Source of the DNA: Flavobacterium sp. SUN052
GTDB taxonomy: Bacteria > Bacteroidota > Bacteroidia > Flavobacteriales > Flavobacteriaceae
Direction: 5' to 3'
DNA: 64,000 nucleotides
Assembly (NCBI RefSeq): GCF_028867935.1
Contig: NZ_JAPQNS010000013.1
Span: forward strand, 124,001 to 188,000
The position numbers and the translations under genes were made by a program. A model generated the notes under the pieces. That model was not told the DNA's origin and did no database searches. It saw only the letters and a program-made list of their open reading frames with translations. Shown here piece after piece: positions 1-8,741 of the stretch. Each line of letters begins with the position of its first letter. Positions within the stretch are counted from its first letter, which is position 1.

Positions 1-661
1 CGTAGCGTTTCTCCCGGAAGGTCGCCAGCAGGTGTAAACTAATGATTGTGAGCAGTCCGACACCCAACAGCCCGGCATAAACCGGTGAGGTTTCCTGCTG
101 CAAAATGCCGAGTGACACGTGCATCACGATCAGGCCATAAGCCACGTAGACGCTCATGTGCAGGCTTTTCCAGACACGGGGATTCAGGTTTTTGAGCCAG
201 AAATCGTGGCTGGTTGCGGCCATGAGAAACAAAATCAGCAGAGCCGCGAACCCCAGCGGCTGAAACGGAAACTGGGAGAATTGGCCGTAGTCTTTTTCTG
301 AACTGAACAGCGACACTGGCGGATCGACATTGCCGAGCGTGTGAAACTGGATGATACTGAATACACCATGCACAGCGGCCACCAGAAACATGACGACGCC
401 AAGATGCCGACGGTTGTAGAGCAAGGGAAGAAACCGGTTGTCGAGCCTACACAAGGGACCAATGATCAGAATGACGTGCAGGAGCAAAAAAGCCAATGTA
501 CTCGTGGCTCGGATAAGAATGGTTTCGGTGGTGATTTCTGGAAAGAGGATAGCCTGCAATGTGCAGAAAATAATGAGGTAGCTGGCAATCAACCCGAGAA
601 TCACCAGGTCATATCGTTGTTTCTGGCGGTTCCACAAAACGGGGCTATACTGTACGGCCAT
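1..661 (-). CDS. Ferric-reductase-like transmembrane protein, 3' end outside window
   Basis: About 220 residues are visible from the ATG at 661; the gene continues past the left edge. The protein is very hydrophobic, with five or six membrane segments, and several carry histidines placed as in haem-binding ferric-reductase or MsrQ-like domains (a HVILIIGP stretch, AAVHGVFS, and HMSVYVAYGLIVMHVSLG). Proteins of this fold pass electrons across the inner membrane through b-type haems. Its stop-side partner domain, if any, is not visible. It lies next to small membrane proteins and the redox-repair genes, which suggests an electron-supply role. That last point is inference. Confidence 0.68.
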   Translation of the reverse strand, partial: MAVQYSPVLWNRQKQRYDLVILGLIASYLIIFCTLQAILFPEITTETILIRATSTLAFLLLHVILIIGPLCRLDNRFLPLLYNRRHLGVVMFLVAAVHGVFSIIQFHTLGNVDPPVSLFSSEKDYGQFSQFPFQPLGFAALLILFLMAATSHDFWLKNLNPRVWKSLHMSVYVAYGLIVMHVSLGILQQETSPVYAGLLGVGLLTIISLHLLATFREKRY

Positions 662-665
662 TAGT

Positions 666-1085
666 TCAGAGTTGGAAGGTATAAAGAGTGTACTGATGAA
701 GATCGTCTACAATCTTAAGGTACGGGTGAGCAGTGGAGGCAGGTAGTTCAAACCGGTATAAACCCGGCGCACCCAGCAAGCCCACTGTCTGCCATCCGCT
801 CTGCTGCCGAACACGCACTACCGCTGAGGGTACTTCAAGGGCCGCTTTTACGCGAATCTCAAGCTGACTAGTCGATGAATCGGCTGACTGTCGGAGCGTT
901 AGAGTTATGGCAGGGTCATTGACCTGGCGGAGTTGGACAGGCAAGGGCGCGGGCAAGGTTGGACCAATGGGCTCCTGCGTTAGGGGCTGTTCGCGCTGAA
1001 GCAAAGCAGTGCCGAAGCCAACGGGTAGAGCTACGGCCAGTAAAAGCCAGATAGTTTGGTGGTTTTTTCGAAGTCTGGGCGTCAT
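666..1085 (-). CDS. Hypothetical membrane-anchored protein
   Basis: 139 residues. After a basic start there is one hydrophobic segment at about residues 11-29 (IWLLLAVALPVGFGTALL), then a Pro-rich linker and a beta-rich domain to the end. I recognise no family. It probably sits in the periplasm, held by an N-terminal anchor. It lies 4 bp upstream of the start of the ferric-reductase-like gene and 12 bp downstream of the next small gene, so the three are probably one transcript. It may be an accessory subunit of that membrane redox protein; this is inferred from position only. Confidence 0.6.
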   Translation of the reverse strand: MTPRLRKNHQTIWLLLAVALPVGFGTALLQREQPLTQEPIGPTLPAPLPVQLRQVNDPAITLTLRQSADSSTSQLEIRVKAALEVPSAVVRVRQQSGWQTVGLLGAPGLYRFELPASTAHPYLKIVDDLHQYTLYTFQL

Positions 1086-1097
1086 TGAGCAGTTGGG

Positions 1098-1331
1098 TTA
1101 GTGGGATTGGTGGTCATGGCCTGATACGGTTTCGAGTGGCGTCAACACCTTGACAAGCAAAACAGGCCATAAGGCTGTCGACGCGGGCCATAGCAAGAAT
1201 CTCAAGAGGATCGGTAAGTGATGAGCATCTGGGTCGATGCGGGCAGCACCCCAGATTACAAAGTACAGCCCGAAGATGGCACCCAGACCCAGGTATCCGT
1301 AAAAAACAGAAACGAGAATGTTAAGCAGCAT
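1098..1331 (-). CDS. Small two-helix membrane protein
   Basis: 77 residues with two predicted membrane helices (about residues 2-27 and 40-63) and a His-rich C-terminus (GHDHQSH) that could bind metal. No family recognised. It is the first gene of an apparent three-gene run (small membrane protein, anchored protein, ferric-reductase-like protein). The His-rich tail beside a haem-type membrane reductase is suggestive but not proof of function. Confidence 0.5.
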   Translation of the reverse strand: MLLNILVSVFYGYLGLGAIFGLYFVIWGAARIDPDAHHLPILLRFLLWPASTALWPVLLVKVLTPLETVSGHDHQSH

Positions 1332-1374
1332 AGACTCTAGTATTTGGCAGGTTTAGCGTCGAAAGGTAAGATGA

Positions 1375-1700
1375 TTATCGGAATGGCTGATATTCAACGG
1401 GTTTATCATTTTTTCGTTCCCCTGACAACCAAAGTACCTGATAAGTTCGGCACCCATTTTGCTGACCGGAGAGGTGCATTTTCATGGAGAAGCATTCACC
1501 ATGCTGTCGTCGGTAGCGGAGCCGGTAAAGCCAGCCCGCCAGCGTCATACCGGAAACAGGGCCGACAAAATAAATCCAGATGGCCGTCCAGGTATTGGCA
1601 GATACCGCCGAGCTTACCGTTCGGGCGGGGTTGATACACATGCCCGAATAAGGTGCTTCGAAAGTGATATTCAAGGCGACCACAACCCTCACAAAATAGC
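1375..1700 (-). pseudogene. Aquaporin/MIP-family C-terminal fragment
   Basis: The reading frame carries the second half of a major intrinsic protein: a variant of the second NPA box (SGMCINPARTVSSAV, i.e. NPAR), then TWTAIWIYFVGPVSGM, a final membrane segment, and a Cys/His-containing tail. The first half of the channel, including the first NPA box, is absent. Upstream the sequence joins directly onto a glycogen-debranching-enzyme fragment near 1700. It has no start of its own and cannot make a channel. Confidence 0.72.
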
Positions 1701-1701
1701 C

Positions 1702-1843
1702 CGTGTAGGGGTGTTCGGTCACCACGGTCAGCACTTGCTTTTGCTCCTGTAGATTCAGCAAAGAATGGCAGACTCAGCGCGTAAATCTGATTGGGCCGGA
1801 TGCTGCTGTCGGGCGTTCCACCGGGCACCACCACATCGTTGAG
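1702..1843 (-). pseudogene. Glycogen debranching enzyme (amylo-alpha-1,6-glucosidase) internal scrap
   Basis: About 47 codons resemble the well-conserved C-terminal region of bacterial AGL-type debranching enzymes: the frame reads VVVPGGTPDSSIRPNQIYAL, and after a one-base shift near 1763 it continues LLNLQEQKQVLTVVTEH. Both parts belong together in the intact enzyme, so the scrap is frameshifted as well as truncated. It is joined upstream to a GMC oxidoreductase N-terminus and downstream to an aquaporin fragment. Confidence 0.65.
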
Positions 1844-1844
1844 G

Positions 1845-2003
1845 TAACACCTCGTTCACATCCCAGTTTTCTTTTTCTTTCGGAATAAAATCGCCCCGTT
1901 CAAGAATCAGAATACGTTTGCCCGATGGGGCCAGTTGCTGCGCGACGGTACCTCCACCAGAGCCGGTGCCGATAATGATAATGTCGTATTTGAAGGAAGG
2001 CAT
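1845..2003 (-). pseudogene. GMC oxidoreductase N-terminal fragment
   Basis: From an ATG at 2003 the frame gives about 50 residues with a Rossmann FAD-binding motif (IIIIGTGSGGGTVAQQLA, i.e. GxGxxG) and RILILERG, typical of the glucose-methanol-choline oxidoreductase family. The similarity stops at NWDVNEV; the rest of the roughly 550-residue enzyme is missing and the sequence runs into a debranching-enzyme fragment. The original start is intact, so a short useless peptide could still be made. Confidence 0.7.
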
Positions 2004-2035
2004 GAAAAGGGTGAGTTAGGGTTGAAGAGGGTTAT

Positions 2036-2455
2036 CTATTGCGCTGGGTTAGACCGCCTGCCCAGCAGACTAAAAAGCACAGGCATCCATTGGTGGCGAG
2101 TGATGTACAGAATGGCCACGCAGCTCAGAGCCACCAACAGCGCGTAGAAAAATAACTGGCCACCATCGCCCTGCACCTCAATGCCCAGCAAAAACAGATG
2201 GGTGAGAATGGCCCCTGCCATCACGCCCAGCCCCAGACCGGCCCCAATCCAGGCGGTGCGCGGAATCAGAATCAGTGTTGAGGCAATGAGTTCGATAATA
2301 CCCGTACCAATCCGGCCCCATGGTTCAATACCGACTTTGGTGAAGATATACACGGACTCGGGGGCGGCCTGGAACTTAAAGTAGAGGGTCTGTAACATGA
2401 GCACGGCTGCTACGCCTTTGGCGGTCCAGAGCAGGTAGTTGATTGACTTGTCCAT
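2036..2455 (-). CDS. DoxX-family membrane protein
   Basis: About 139 residues from the chosen ATG at 2455 (MDKSINYLLW). An upstream in-frame ATG at 2491 would overlap the previous gene's stop. Four membrane helices are visible, with the family-like GIELIASTLILIPRTAWIGA stretch in the middle. DoxX proteins sit in the inner membrane and are linked to thiol and oxidative-stress metabolism or quinone-dependent redox. It lies directly after a YHS-domain gene on the same strand, consistent with a shared transcript in the local redox-repair group. Confidence 0.75.
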   Translation of the reverse strand: MDKSINYLLWTAKGVAAVLMLQTLYFKFQAAPESVYIFTKVGIEPWGRIGTGIIELIASTLILIPRTAWIGAGLGLGVMAGAILTHLFLLGIEVQGDGGQLFFYALLVALSCVAILYITRHQWMPVLFSLLGRRSNPAQ

Positions 2456-2474
2456 GATTTTGAAGTAGATAGGG

Positions 2475-2951
2475 TTATGAATTGTTGCCAACGAATTTGG
2501 TCCACCTCTGATTGGCTTTCTTTTGAAGATTCATTTCTTCTTTGTTCCATTTTGGCAGCGTATTGTTAAAAAACTTGTTGTAGAACAGATACAGATGGCC
2601 GTCTTTTATTTTGAACGTACCGGGGTCAATCTCTACTTTTTCCCCCGTGGCACCCATCGCATAGGCACACCAGCCGCCGTAGGCCGGTTCGTATGTTGAG
2701 GGGCTGGCCTTAAACGTTTCGGCGTTGGCCGGAGTGGCAAACCGATACGTGACGTTTTTAAAGGTGACGGTATTGGCCTCCTGCCCTTTCACAGCTTTGT
2801 TTTGGGTGAAGTATGCTACAGGATCGTATCCCTGAATAGCCAGTCCATTGTCAAGATTGAACTGTTGTTTCCGAATGGCTGGATTGGTTTGGGCTTGTGT
2901 CGTAAATGCGTTAAAGACGAGCACCGTAATAACTAAGGCAAGCGTTTGCAT
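2475..2951 (-). CDS. Exported YHS domain-containing protein
   Basis: About 158 residues from ATG 2951, which gives a good signal peptide (MQTLALVITVLVF...TTQAQ). The YHS core follows: AIQGYDPVAYFTQNKAVKG, a TYRFATPAN segment and the YGGWCAYAMG cysteine motif. YHS domains are small, often metal-linked modules; the exported version is of unknown function. A paralogue at 11420-11866 shares GYDPVAYFTQN and the YGG.CAY box, so the region carries two copies. It lies upstream of DoxX, probably in one transcript. Confidence 0.8.
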   Translation of the reverse strand: MQTLALVITVLVFNAFTTQAQTNPAIRKQQFNLDNGLAIQGYDPVAYFTQNKAVKGQEANTVTFKNVTYRFATPANAETFKASPSTYEPAYGGWCAYAMGATGEKVEIDPGTFKIKDGHLYLFYNKFFNNTLPKWNKEEMNLQKKANQRWTKFVGNNS

Positions 2952-2984
2952 GGTAAAATACAGTTGATTGAACAAAATGGCCAC

Positions 2985-3197
2985 TACCTTCAGCAGCCGG
3001 TTGTTTCACCAAATCCAAATACCATTCCAGTTAAAAAATTCGCAACGATGAAGCACTAAACCCGCCTAAAAACGCTGTTTTTGAGTCTTTCTTGGTTTTC
3101 CTAGGACTTAATCAGCCTACTGCCATTTTCGATATTTCCGAATTGTATGGACATTTCGGAATAAATAGTGTGATCTTTCAGCGAAACTCGCCCTCTC
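2985..3197. other. Divergent intergenic region
   Basis: The gap lies between the leftward YHS/DoxX genes and the rightward sigma-54 regulator, so it should hold promoters for both. I could not identify a convincing TAnnTTTG-type Bacteroidetes promoter or a -24/-12 GG/GC sigma-54 promoter by eye. Confidence 0.4.
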
Positions 3198-4688
3198 ATG
3201 AATACGCCCCTCGAAAGCGGTATTGTCAGCACGATTCTGATCGTTGATGATGTGCCCAACAATATCAGTGTGCTTTTTGAAACGCTCACCCGCTCAGGCT
3301 ACAAAGTATTGGTAGCACGCGATGGTAAAAATGCAATTGAGCAGGCGGGCTTAGCCCTGCCCGACCTGATTCTGCTGGACGTGATGATGCCGGGCATGGA
3401 TGGGTTCGAAACGTGCCGACGGCTGAAGCAAAATCCGGCAACGCAACCCATCCCGGTATTGTTTATGACTGCCCTCGCCGAAACCATCGATAAAGTGAAT
3501 GGCTTCAACATGGGCGCGGTCGATTACATCACCAAGCCGTTTCAGTTGCAGGAGGTCTTGTCGCGCATTCATACGCATCTGTTGTTGAGACGCCTGCAAC
3601 AATCAATGGAGCAACTGGTGGCCGAACGCACCGCCGAACTGGCCAAAGCCCTAGCCGAAGTAGAAAAGCTGAAAGACAAGCTACAAACCGAAAACACCTT
3701 CCTGCGCGATGAAATAAAGCAGACTAAGCACTACGACAACATTATAACGCAAAGCAAAGCCTTTAAAAAGGTGCTGCGAAGCCTGGAGCAGGTAGCCCCC
3801 ACTAATACCACCGTGCTGATTTTGGGAGAGTCGGGTACGGGGAAAGAACTGCTGGCCAGAGCCGTACATACCCTAAGTGGGCGTAAAAACCGATTGATGG
3901 TCAAAATTAACTGCGCGGCCTTGCCAGCCACCCTGATTGAGAGCGAACTGTTTGGACACGAAAAAGGGTCGTTTACAGGGGCCACGGCCCAGAAAATTGG
4001 CCGATTCGAACAGGCCGATGGTGGCACTATTTTCCTGGACGAAATTGGCGAAATGCCTCTCGACTTACAGCCCAAATTACTGCGGGTGTTGCAGGAGGGT
4101 GAGTTTGAGCGTGTGGGCGGCACCAAAACTCTGAAGGTAAACGTGCGGGTAGTTGCCGCTACAAACCGGGATCTGGAAACCGAAATAGCCCAGGGCCGCT
4201 TCCGCGAAGATCTGTACTACCGCCTGAATGTATTCCCGATTATGAGTTTGCCGTTGCGGTCTCGCAAAGAAGATATTCCGTTACTGGTCGACCACTTTTG
4301 CGCCAAACACGGGGCCGATATGGGCAAAACCATCGAATCGGTACCCACCACCGTAATCGATGCCCTGACCGAATACAACTGGCCCGGTAACATTCGCGAA
4401 TTAGAAAACCTGGTGCAGCGGTTACTGATTACTTCGCCGGGCCGGACGCTGGTACTGGGCGAAGCCGGGGCCGCCCTGCTCCGCAAAAAAACGTCTGCTA
4501 CCCAAAAAAACACCCTGATGACGATGGAAGAAGCCGAACGCGCCCACATCACGGCGGTGCTGGAAATAACCCACTGGAAAGTTAGTGGCGAACACGGAGC
4601 CGCCCGCCTGCTCGACATGATCCCGACAACCCTGGATTCGCGGATGCGTAAACTGGGCATCAGGCGGCCAACAGGATTTACGAGTTAA
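3198..4688 (+). CDS. Sigma-54-dependent response regulator (NtrC family)
   Basis: 496 residues in three parts. Residues ~12-130 are a receiver domain with phospho-acceptor Asp61 (LILLDVMMPG), Thr91 and Lys113 (ITKPF). A coiled coil follows (~130-180). The AAA+ domain (~185-415) has Walker A GESGTGKE (210-217), the sigma-54 contact loop GSFTGA (257-262, in place of GAFTGA) and Walker B TIFLDE (277-282). The C-terminus is a Fis-type helix-turn-helix. When phosphorylated such proteins hydrolyse ATP to open sigma-54 promoters. No sensor kinase is adjacent; the hybrid kinase at 14836 is about 10 kb away and any pairing is speculative. Confidence 0.93.
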   Translation: MNTPLESGIVSTILIVDDVPNNISVLFETLTRSGYKVLVARDGKNAIEQAGLALPDLILLDVMMPGMDGFETCRRLKQNPATQPIPVLFMTALAETIDKVNGFNMGAVDYITKPFQLQEVLSRIHTHLLLRRLQQSMEQLVAERTAELAKALAEVEKLKDKLQTENTFLRDEIKQTKHYDNIITQSKAFKKVLRSLEQVAPTNTTVLILGESGTGKELLARAVHTLSGRKNRLMVKINCAALPATLIESELFGHEKGSFTGATAQKIGRFEQADGGTIFLDEIGEMPLDLQPKLLRVLQEGEFERVGGTKTLKVNVRVVAATNRDLETEIAQGRFREDLYYRLNVFPIMSLPLRSRKEDIPLLVDHFCAKHGADMGKTIESVPTTVIDALTEYNWPGNIRELENLVQRLLITSPGRTLVLGEAGAALLRKKTSATQKNTLMTMEEAERAHITAVLEITHWKVSGEHGAARLLDMIPTTLDSRMRKLGIRRPTGFTS

Positions 4689-4836
4689 CGGGTAATTTAC
4701 GAAATATCGAAAACTGTTTGATTGTTAACAAGTTAAGTTTGACTTTTAATTTACTGATAATTAGGTAGTTACCAGTATAGTGTGGATTGGTACATGGATT
4801 GGATAGCTAGTGGTATACTTAAACCGCTGGTAGCCC

Positions 4837-5574
4837 ATGTGTACCGCCACCTACCTTCCTATTGGCCCGAAAGGGTTTATTCTTACCCACAGCCGCGACG
4901 AGAAAGCCATTCGGCCGGCAGCTATCCCTGCCGACGAGGTGCTAATTGGCGGGCATGTTGTTACCTTCCCCAAAGACCCGCAGGGCATGGGCACCTGGAT
5001 TGCCAGTTCAAACGAACTGACGATTTGTTTGCTCAACGGGGCGTTTATTCCGCATCTGCCCCAACCTCCCTATAAACACAGCCGGGGCCTGGTCGTGCTC
5101 GATGTGTTCGACTATCCATCGGTCAATGCGTTTATCCTGCACTATCCGTTTGAGGGTTTAGAGCCTTTCACACTGCTTCTTTTTGAAGGCGGTCGTGTAA
5201 CCGAGTTGCGCTGGACTGGCAAGCGGGTTTATGTACAAGAGAAAGACCCTGGCCAACCACACATCTGGTCGTCGGTGACGCTCTATACTACTGAGATCAT
5301 TCAGCAACGCGAACGCTGGTTCAAGCAGTGGCAACAGCAAATTAGGTATTGGTCGGTGCAGGGCATCCGGGAGTTTCACAAGACGGCCGGTGCGGACGAT
5401 CCGCAGAATGCGCTACGGATGAACCGGCAGAACCACTATTTCACCGTTAGCCTGACCAGTGTGCTGCATAATGGTACCGTATCGGCTATGCGCTACGAAG
5501 ACCTGATTCACCCCAAAATAACTTCTCAATTTTCTCTCAACAGCTATGATGCCGCTTCAATCAACCTTGCCTAA
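4837..5574 (+). CDS. NRDE (TANGO2-like) family protein
   Basis: 245 residues beginning MCTATYLP, with Cys2 positioned as in NRDE proteins, where it may become an N-terminal nucleophile. The family's namesake motif appears as LTHSRDE, so the Asn is replaced by Ser here. The family includes eukaryotic TANGO2, and its bacterial role is unknown. Its 3' end overlaps the next gene by 29 bp, indicating translational coupling. It heads a run of four same-strand genes (NRDE, ATP-grasp, CoaB-like, outer-membrane barrel). Confidence 0.82.
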   Translation: MCTATYLPIGPKGFILTHSRDEKAIRPAAIPADEVLIGGHVVTFPKDPQGMGTWIASSNELTICLLNGAFIPHLPQPPYKHSRGLVVLDVFDYPSVNAFILHYPFEGLEPFTLLLFEGGRVTELRWTGKRVYVQEKDPGQPHIWSSVTLYTTEIIQQRERWFKQWQQQIRYWSVQGIREFHKTAGADDPQNALRMNRQNHYFTVSLTSVLHNGTVSAMRYEDLIHPKITSQFSLNSYDAASINLA

Positions 5575-6667
5575 CCAATCGTCTATCGACGGTTCGGTAT
5601 CTGCCGTAAAAGCTCTTCTTCGCAGCCAGTTTAGCGTAAATACCCCATTTTTTATCCGGCTTCGGTCGTGGGAATACTGGCCGTTTGCCGTGGTGTACGT
5701 GCCGGTGTTTGTGTATTGGCTCTGGCTGTCGCTCAAATCGCGTTCGTTCTTTTTCTTCTCGGCGGCTAATCCATCCATCGAATCGGGGGGACTGCTGGGC
5801 GAATCCAAGATTGATATTCTGGATAAAATCAGTGACAAATTCAAACCAAAGACGCTGTTTGTTTCGGCGACAACAAGGCAGGAGATTGTTGACGATCAGC
5901 TTGCCGATCAACATTTCAGCTTTCCGGTAATTGCCAAACCCAATGCTGGTGAGCGGGGCTGGCGAGTCGAAAAACTGGAGCAGCAGGACGAACTGATGGC
6001 GTATCTGGCAGGCAGCCCAGTCGATTTTCTGGTGCAGGAGTATGTTGATTATCCACTGGAATTGGGCGTGTTCTATTACCGAATGCCGGGGCAGGTCGAG
6101 GGAACTATCTCGTCTGTGGTGCAGAAAGAATTTCTGAGCGTTACAGGAAATGGCCGCGATTGCCTCGATATATTGATTCGACAAAATGAGCGTGCCCTGC
6201 TCCAGCTCGATGCGCTTCGGGCCAAGCATGGCGATACCCTGACCCGGGTTCCCAAAGCGGGCGAAAAGGTGTTATTGATGCCCATTGGCAACCACAGCCG
6301 GGGAACCAAGTTTCTGAATGCCAATCACCTGATTACACCTGAACTGGTACGGGTTTTTGACCACATCAGTACGCCTATCGACGGATTTTATTTCGGACGC
6401 TACGATCTGCGGTGCCGGAGCCTGGCCGATCTGTACGCTGGACAGTATATCCGCATCCTCGAACTGAACGGAGCCGGGGCCGAACCCGCGCATATTTATC
6501 AACCTGGTTTTTCAATTTGGGAAGCCTGGAGGGTATTGATCCAGCATTGGCAGGTCATTTACCAAATCAGTCGCGAAAACCACCGTCAGGGATTAGCTTA
6601 CATGACCTTTGCTGAAGCAAAAACGATTTATAAGCGCATTCGGGCCGAAAAAAATCAATCGGTATAG
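5546..6667 (+). CDS. ATP-grasp-like ligase with N-terminal membrane segment
   Basis: 373 residues. One membrane helix is predicted near residues 43-62 (WPFAVVYVPVFVYWLWLSL). The cytosolic part has ATP-grasp-like signatures: FPVIAKPNAGERGWRV (a nucleotide-binding lysine and glycine-rich turn), VDFLVQEYVDYPLELGVFYY (hinge-like), and a late FGRYDLRC...ILELNGAGAEP segment resembling the metal-binding D/E/N triad. Such enzymes join a carboxylate to an amine via an acyl-phosphate. The substrate is unknown. It overlaps the NRDE gene by 29 bp and lies 45 bp before the CoaB-like gene. Confidence 0.75.
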   Translation: MMPLQSTLPNQSSIDGSVSAVKALLRSQFSVNTPFFIRLRSWEYWPFAVVYVPVFVYWLWLSLKSRSFFFFSAANPSIESGGLLGESKIDILDKISDKFKPKTLFVSATTRQEIVDDQLADQHFSFPVIAKPNAGERGWRVEKLEQQDELMAYLAGSPVDFLVQEYVDYPLELGVFYYRMPGQVEGTISSVVQKEFLSVTGNGRDCLDILIRQNERALLQLDALRAKHGDTLTRVPKAGEKVLLMPIGNHSRGTKFLNANHLITPELVRVFDHISTPIDGFYFGRYDLRCRSLADLYAGQYIRILELNGAGAEPAHIYQPGFSIWEAWRVLIQHWQVIYQISRENHRQGLAYMTFAEAKTIYKRIRAEKNQSV

Positions 6668-6712
6668 CCAACTCCAACTCAGCCTCATCATTCCTATACA
6701 CTATTTATAATT

Positions 6713-7420
6713 ATGATTTCTTTAGAGACTAATGCTCAATTGGCCAATTGTCAGGTACTTATCACCGCCGGTCCTACCCAGGAAGCCATCGACCCGGTGC
6801 GTTACATCAGCAACCAGTCAACCGGGAAAATGGGCTATGCCCTGGCTGAGGAACTAGCCAATCGGGGGGCGCAGGTGACGCTGGTAAGTGGGCCAACCCA
6901 ACTGAAGGCCACACACCCTGGTATTCGGGTGGTGGCGGTTCGGAGTGCGGCCGATATGTACGAAGCCTGTTGCCTGTATTTCCCGCAGAGCGATATAGCC
7001 ATTCTGTCGGCGGCCGTTGCCGACTACACGCCTAAACTAGTGGCCACCCGAAAAATCAAAAAGAATGAAGCTGAGTTTACCCTCGAATTAGTAAAAACAG
7101 TGGACATCGCAGCGGCCCTGGGTCGGCAAAAACAGGCGCATCAATACCTGGTGGGGTTTGCGCTGGAAACTGATCACGAAATCGAGAATGCGCTGAAAAA
7201 ACTGAACAGCAAAAACCTGGATCTGATTGTGCTGAACTCACTGCAACACAAAGGTGCGGGTTTTGGCCACGACACTAACCAGATCACGATCATCGACCGG
7301 CGGGGCATCATTGAACCGTTCAGCCTGAAAAGCAAACGGGCCGTTGCCATCGACATTATTGACCGGCTGGCGGGTTTACTGCGTGAACAACAACCAACTG
7401 AAGTATTCGTCGGATGTTGA
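6713..7420 (+). CDS. Stand-alone CoaB-like phosphopantothenate-cysteine ligase domain
   Basis: 235 residues matching only the C-terminal (CoaB, DFP) half of bifunctional CoaBC: VLITAGPTQEAIDPVRYISN, STGKMGYALAEELANRGAQV, AVADYTPK and the KIKKNEAEFTLELVKT segment with its lysine motif. The flavin-dependent CoaC half is absent. CoaB joins cysteine to phosphopantothenate in coenzyme A synthesis. Bacteria usually carry a fused CoaBC, so this may be a second, specialised copy; the rest of the genome is not visible. It overlaps the following barrel gene by 7 bp. Confidence 0.82.
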   Translation: MISLETNAQLANCQVLITAGPTQEAIDPVRYISNQSTGKMGYALAEELANRGAQVTLVSGPTQLKATHPGIRVVAVRSAADMYEACCLYFPQSDIAILSAAVADYTPKLVATRKIKKNEAEFTLELVKTVDIAAALGRQKQAHQYLVGFALETDHEIENALKKLNSKNLDLIVLNSLQHKGAGFGHDTNQITIIDRRGIIEPFSLKSKRAVAIDIIDRLAGLLREQQPTEVFVGC

Positions 7421-8715
7421 TACAACCCCAAAGCCCAGTACGGAACAAGGCTGGGTCGTCATTTCTTAGATTGGTCGCGCGTTGGCGGGTAGTCCGTATT
7501 TTTTCGGTCGTACTGCTGCTAATGTGCCTTGCCGCACTGCCCGGACAAGCCCAGATGGCCCAGTCCGATACGCTGTCGGCTAGTCGACATCCTCCGCTAT
7601 CGCAGCAGAAAGACCTGCTCGATATAGCCCGAAAGGCATTGCCCTGGCTCCACCTGAAAAACGAAGACACAACCCTGCTTCCTGTTGGGCGCACCTTTTT
7701 ATGGGTCGTCCCCGAACTGGGGTATTCGCTGCAAACCCGCTTGTTGGGTCAAATTCAGGGGGAAATTGCTTATCGGCGGCCGGGTGCCAACGTATCGATC
7801 ATTCTGCCTGAAGTCGCCTATTCGCAGAATAAGCAACTTTTTTTTGCGGTCAAACTTAATGCCTGGACGCGCAATAACCGGGTAAACTGGGTGGGCGACT
7901 TCAGGCTTTATCATTTTCCGCAGGCCACTTTTGGGTTAGGCACCGCTACCCTGCCTCAGGATGAACTTCGCATCGACTTTTCGTACCTGCGGATTTATCA
8001 AAGTGTGCTACTGAGAATAAATCCAAAACTGTACGCTGGCCTGGGCTATAATCTTGACCTGCACTGGAATATTCGCACGCTGGGCAAAGATGACAACAGC
8101 CCCGCTACCATTGTCAATTACCGGGAAGGTGTTCTGGGGCGGTCGGTGTCATCGGGCATCGCGTTGAACTTGCTCTACGATGGACGGCTCAACTCGATCA
8201 ATTCTGACCCGGCGTTTTACGCCCACCTCTTTGTACGGCCCAATTTTCGTGTATTGGGCAGCGACAAAACATACCAGAGTCTTTCCCTCGATGTGCGTAA
8301 ATACCTCTATTTTCCGGCTCGGTCGGCTAACATTCTGGCTCTATGGTCGTATGACGCCTTTACACTAGGCGACGATGCGCCTTATCTTGACCTTCACGCA
8401 ACCGGTGGTGATACCTACGAGAATTCGGGTCGGGGCTATATTCAGGGGAGGTTTCGGGGACGAAATTTTCTGTATCAAGAGCTAGAATATCGGTTTCCCC
8501 TGACCCGAAACCGATTGGTAGGGGGCGTGGCTTTTGCTAACAATCAGCTTGCTTCAGAGCCGCTCACCAACCGGTTTATCAAAGCAGTACCTGCCGTTGG
8601 GGCGGGTCTACGCTTTACAACCAACAAACACATTCGCCTGAACATCGCCGTAGATTATGCCGTTGGTCTGAATGGGTCGCATGGATTCTTCTTCAATTTT
8701 GGCGAGTTTTTCTGA
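7414..8715 (+). CDS. BamA/TamA-like outer-membrane beta-barrel protein
   Basis: 433 residues. An N-terminal hydrophobic segment ending PGQAQM fits an export signal after a basic extension. The remainder consists of alternating beta strands, and near residues 340-360 the sequence GRGYIQGRFRGRNFLYQELE matches the surface-antigen (D15/Omp85) barrel pattern, in which a conserved RGF/RGY-type loop packs inside the barrel. It ends in aromatic residues (NFGEFF), as outer-membrane barrels do. No POTRA domains are evident, so this is a barrel-only member. It is translationally coupled to the CoaB-like gene. The gap to the convergent DUF1223 gene is only 26 bp. Confidence 0.75.
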   Translation: MLIQPQSPVRNKAGSSFLRLVARWRVVRIFSVVLLLMCLAALPGQAQMAQSDTLSASRHPPLSQQKDLLDIARKALPWLHLKNEDTTLLPVGRTFLWVVPELGYSLQTRLLGQIQGEIAYRRPGANVSIILPEVAYSQNKQLFFAVKLNAWTRNNRVNWVGDFRLYHFPQATFGLGTATLPQDELRIDFSYLRIYQSVLLRINPKLYAGLGYNLDLHWNIRTLGKDDNSPATIVNYREGVLGRSVSSGIALNLLYDGRLNSINSDPAFYAHLFVRPNFRVLGSDKTYQSLSLDVRKYLYFPARSANILALWSYDAFTLGDDAPYLDLHATGGDTYENSGRGYIQGRFRGRNFLYQELEYRFPLTRNRLVGGVAFANNQLASEPLTNRFIKAVPAVGAGLRFTTNKHIRLNIAVDYAVGLNGSHGFFFNFGEFF

Positions 8716-8741
8716 GCCATGGCAGTAGTTAACCTGAGCAG

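Noticed and set aside
119..664. Rightward frames opposite the first gene
   Set aside because: The minus strand gives a continuous membrane-protein frame from 661 to the window edge; the rightward frames are low-complexity by-products.
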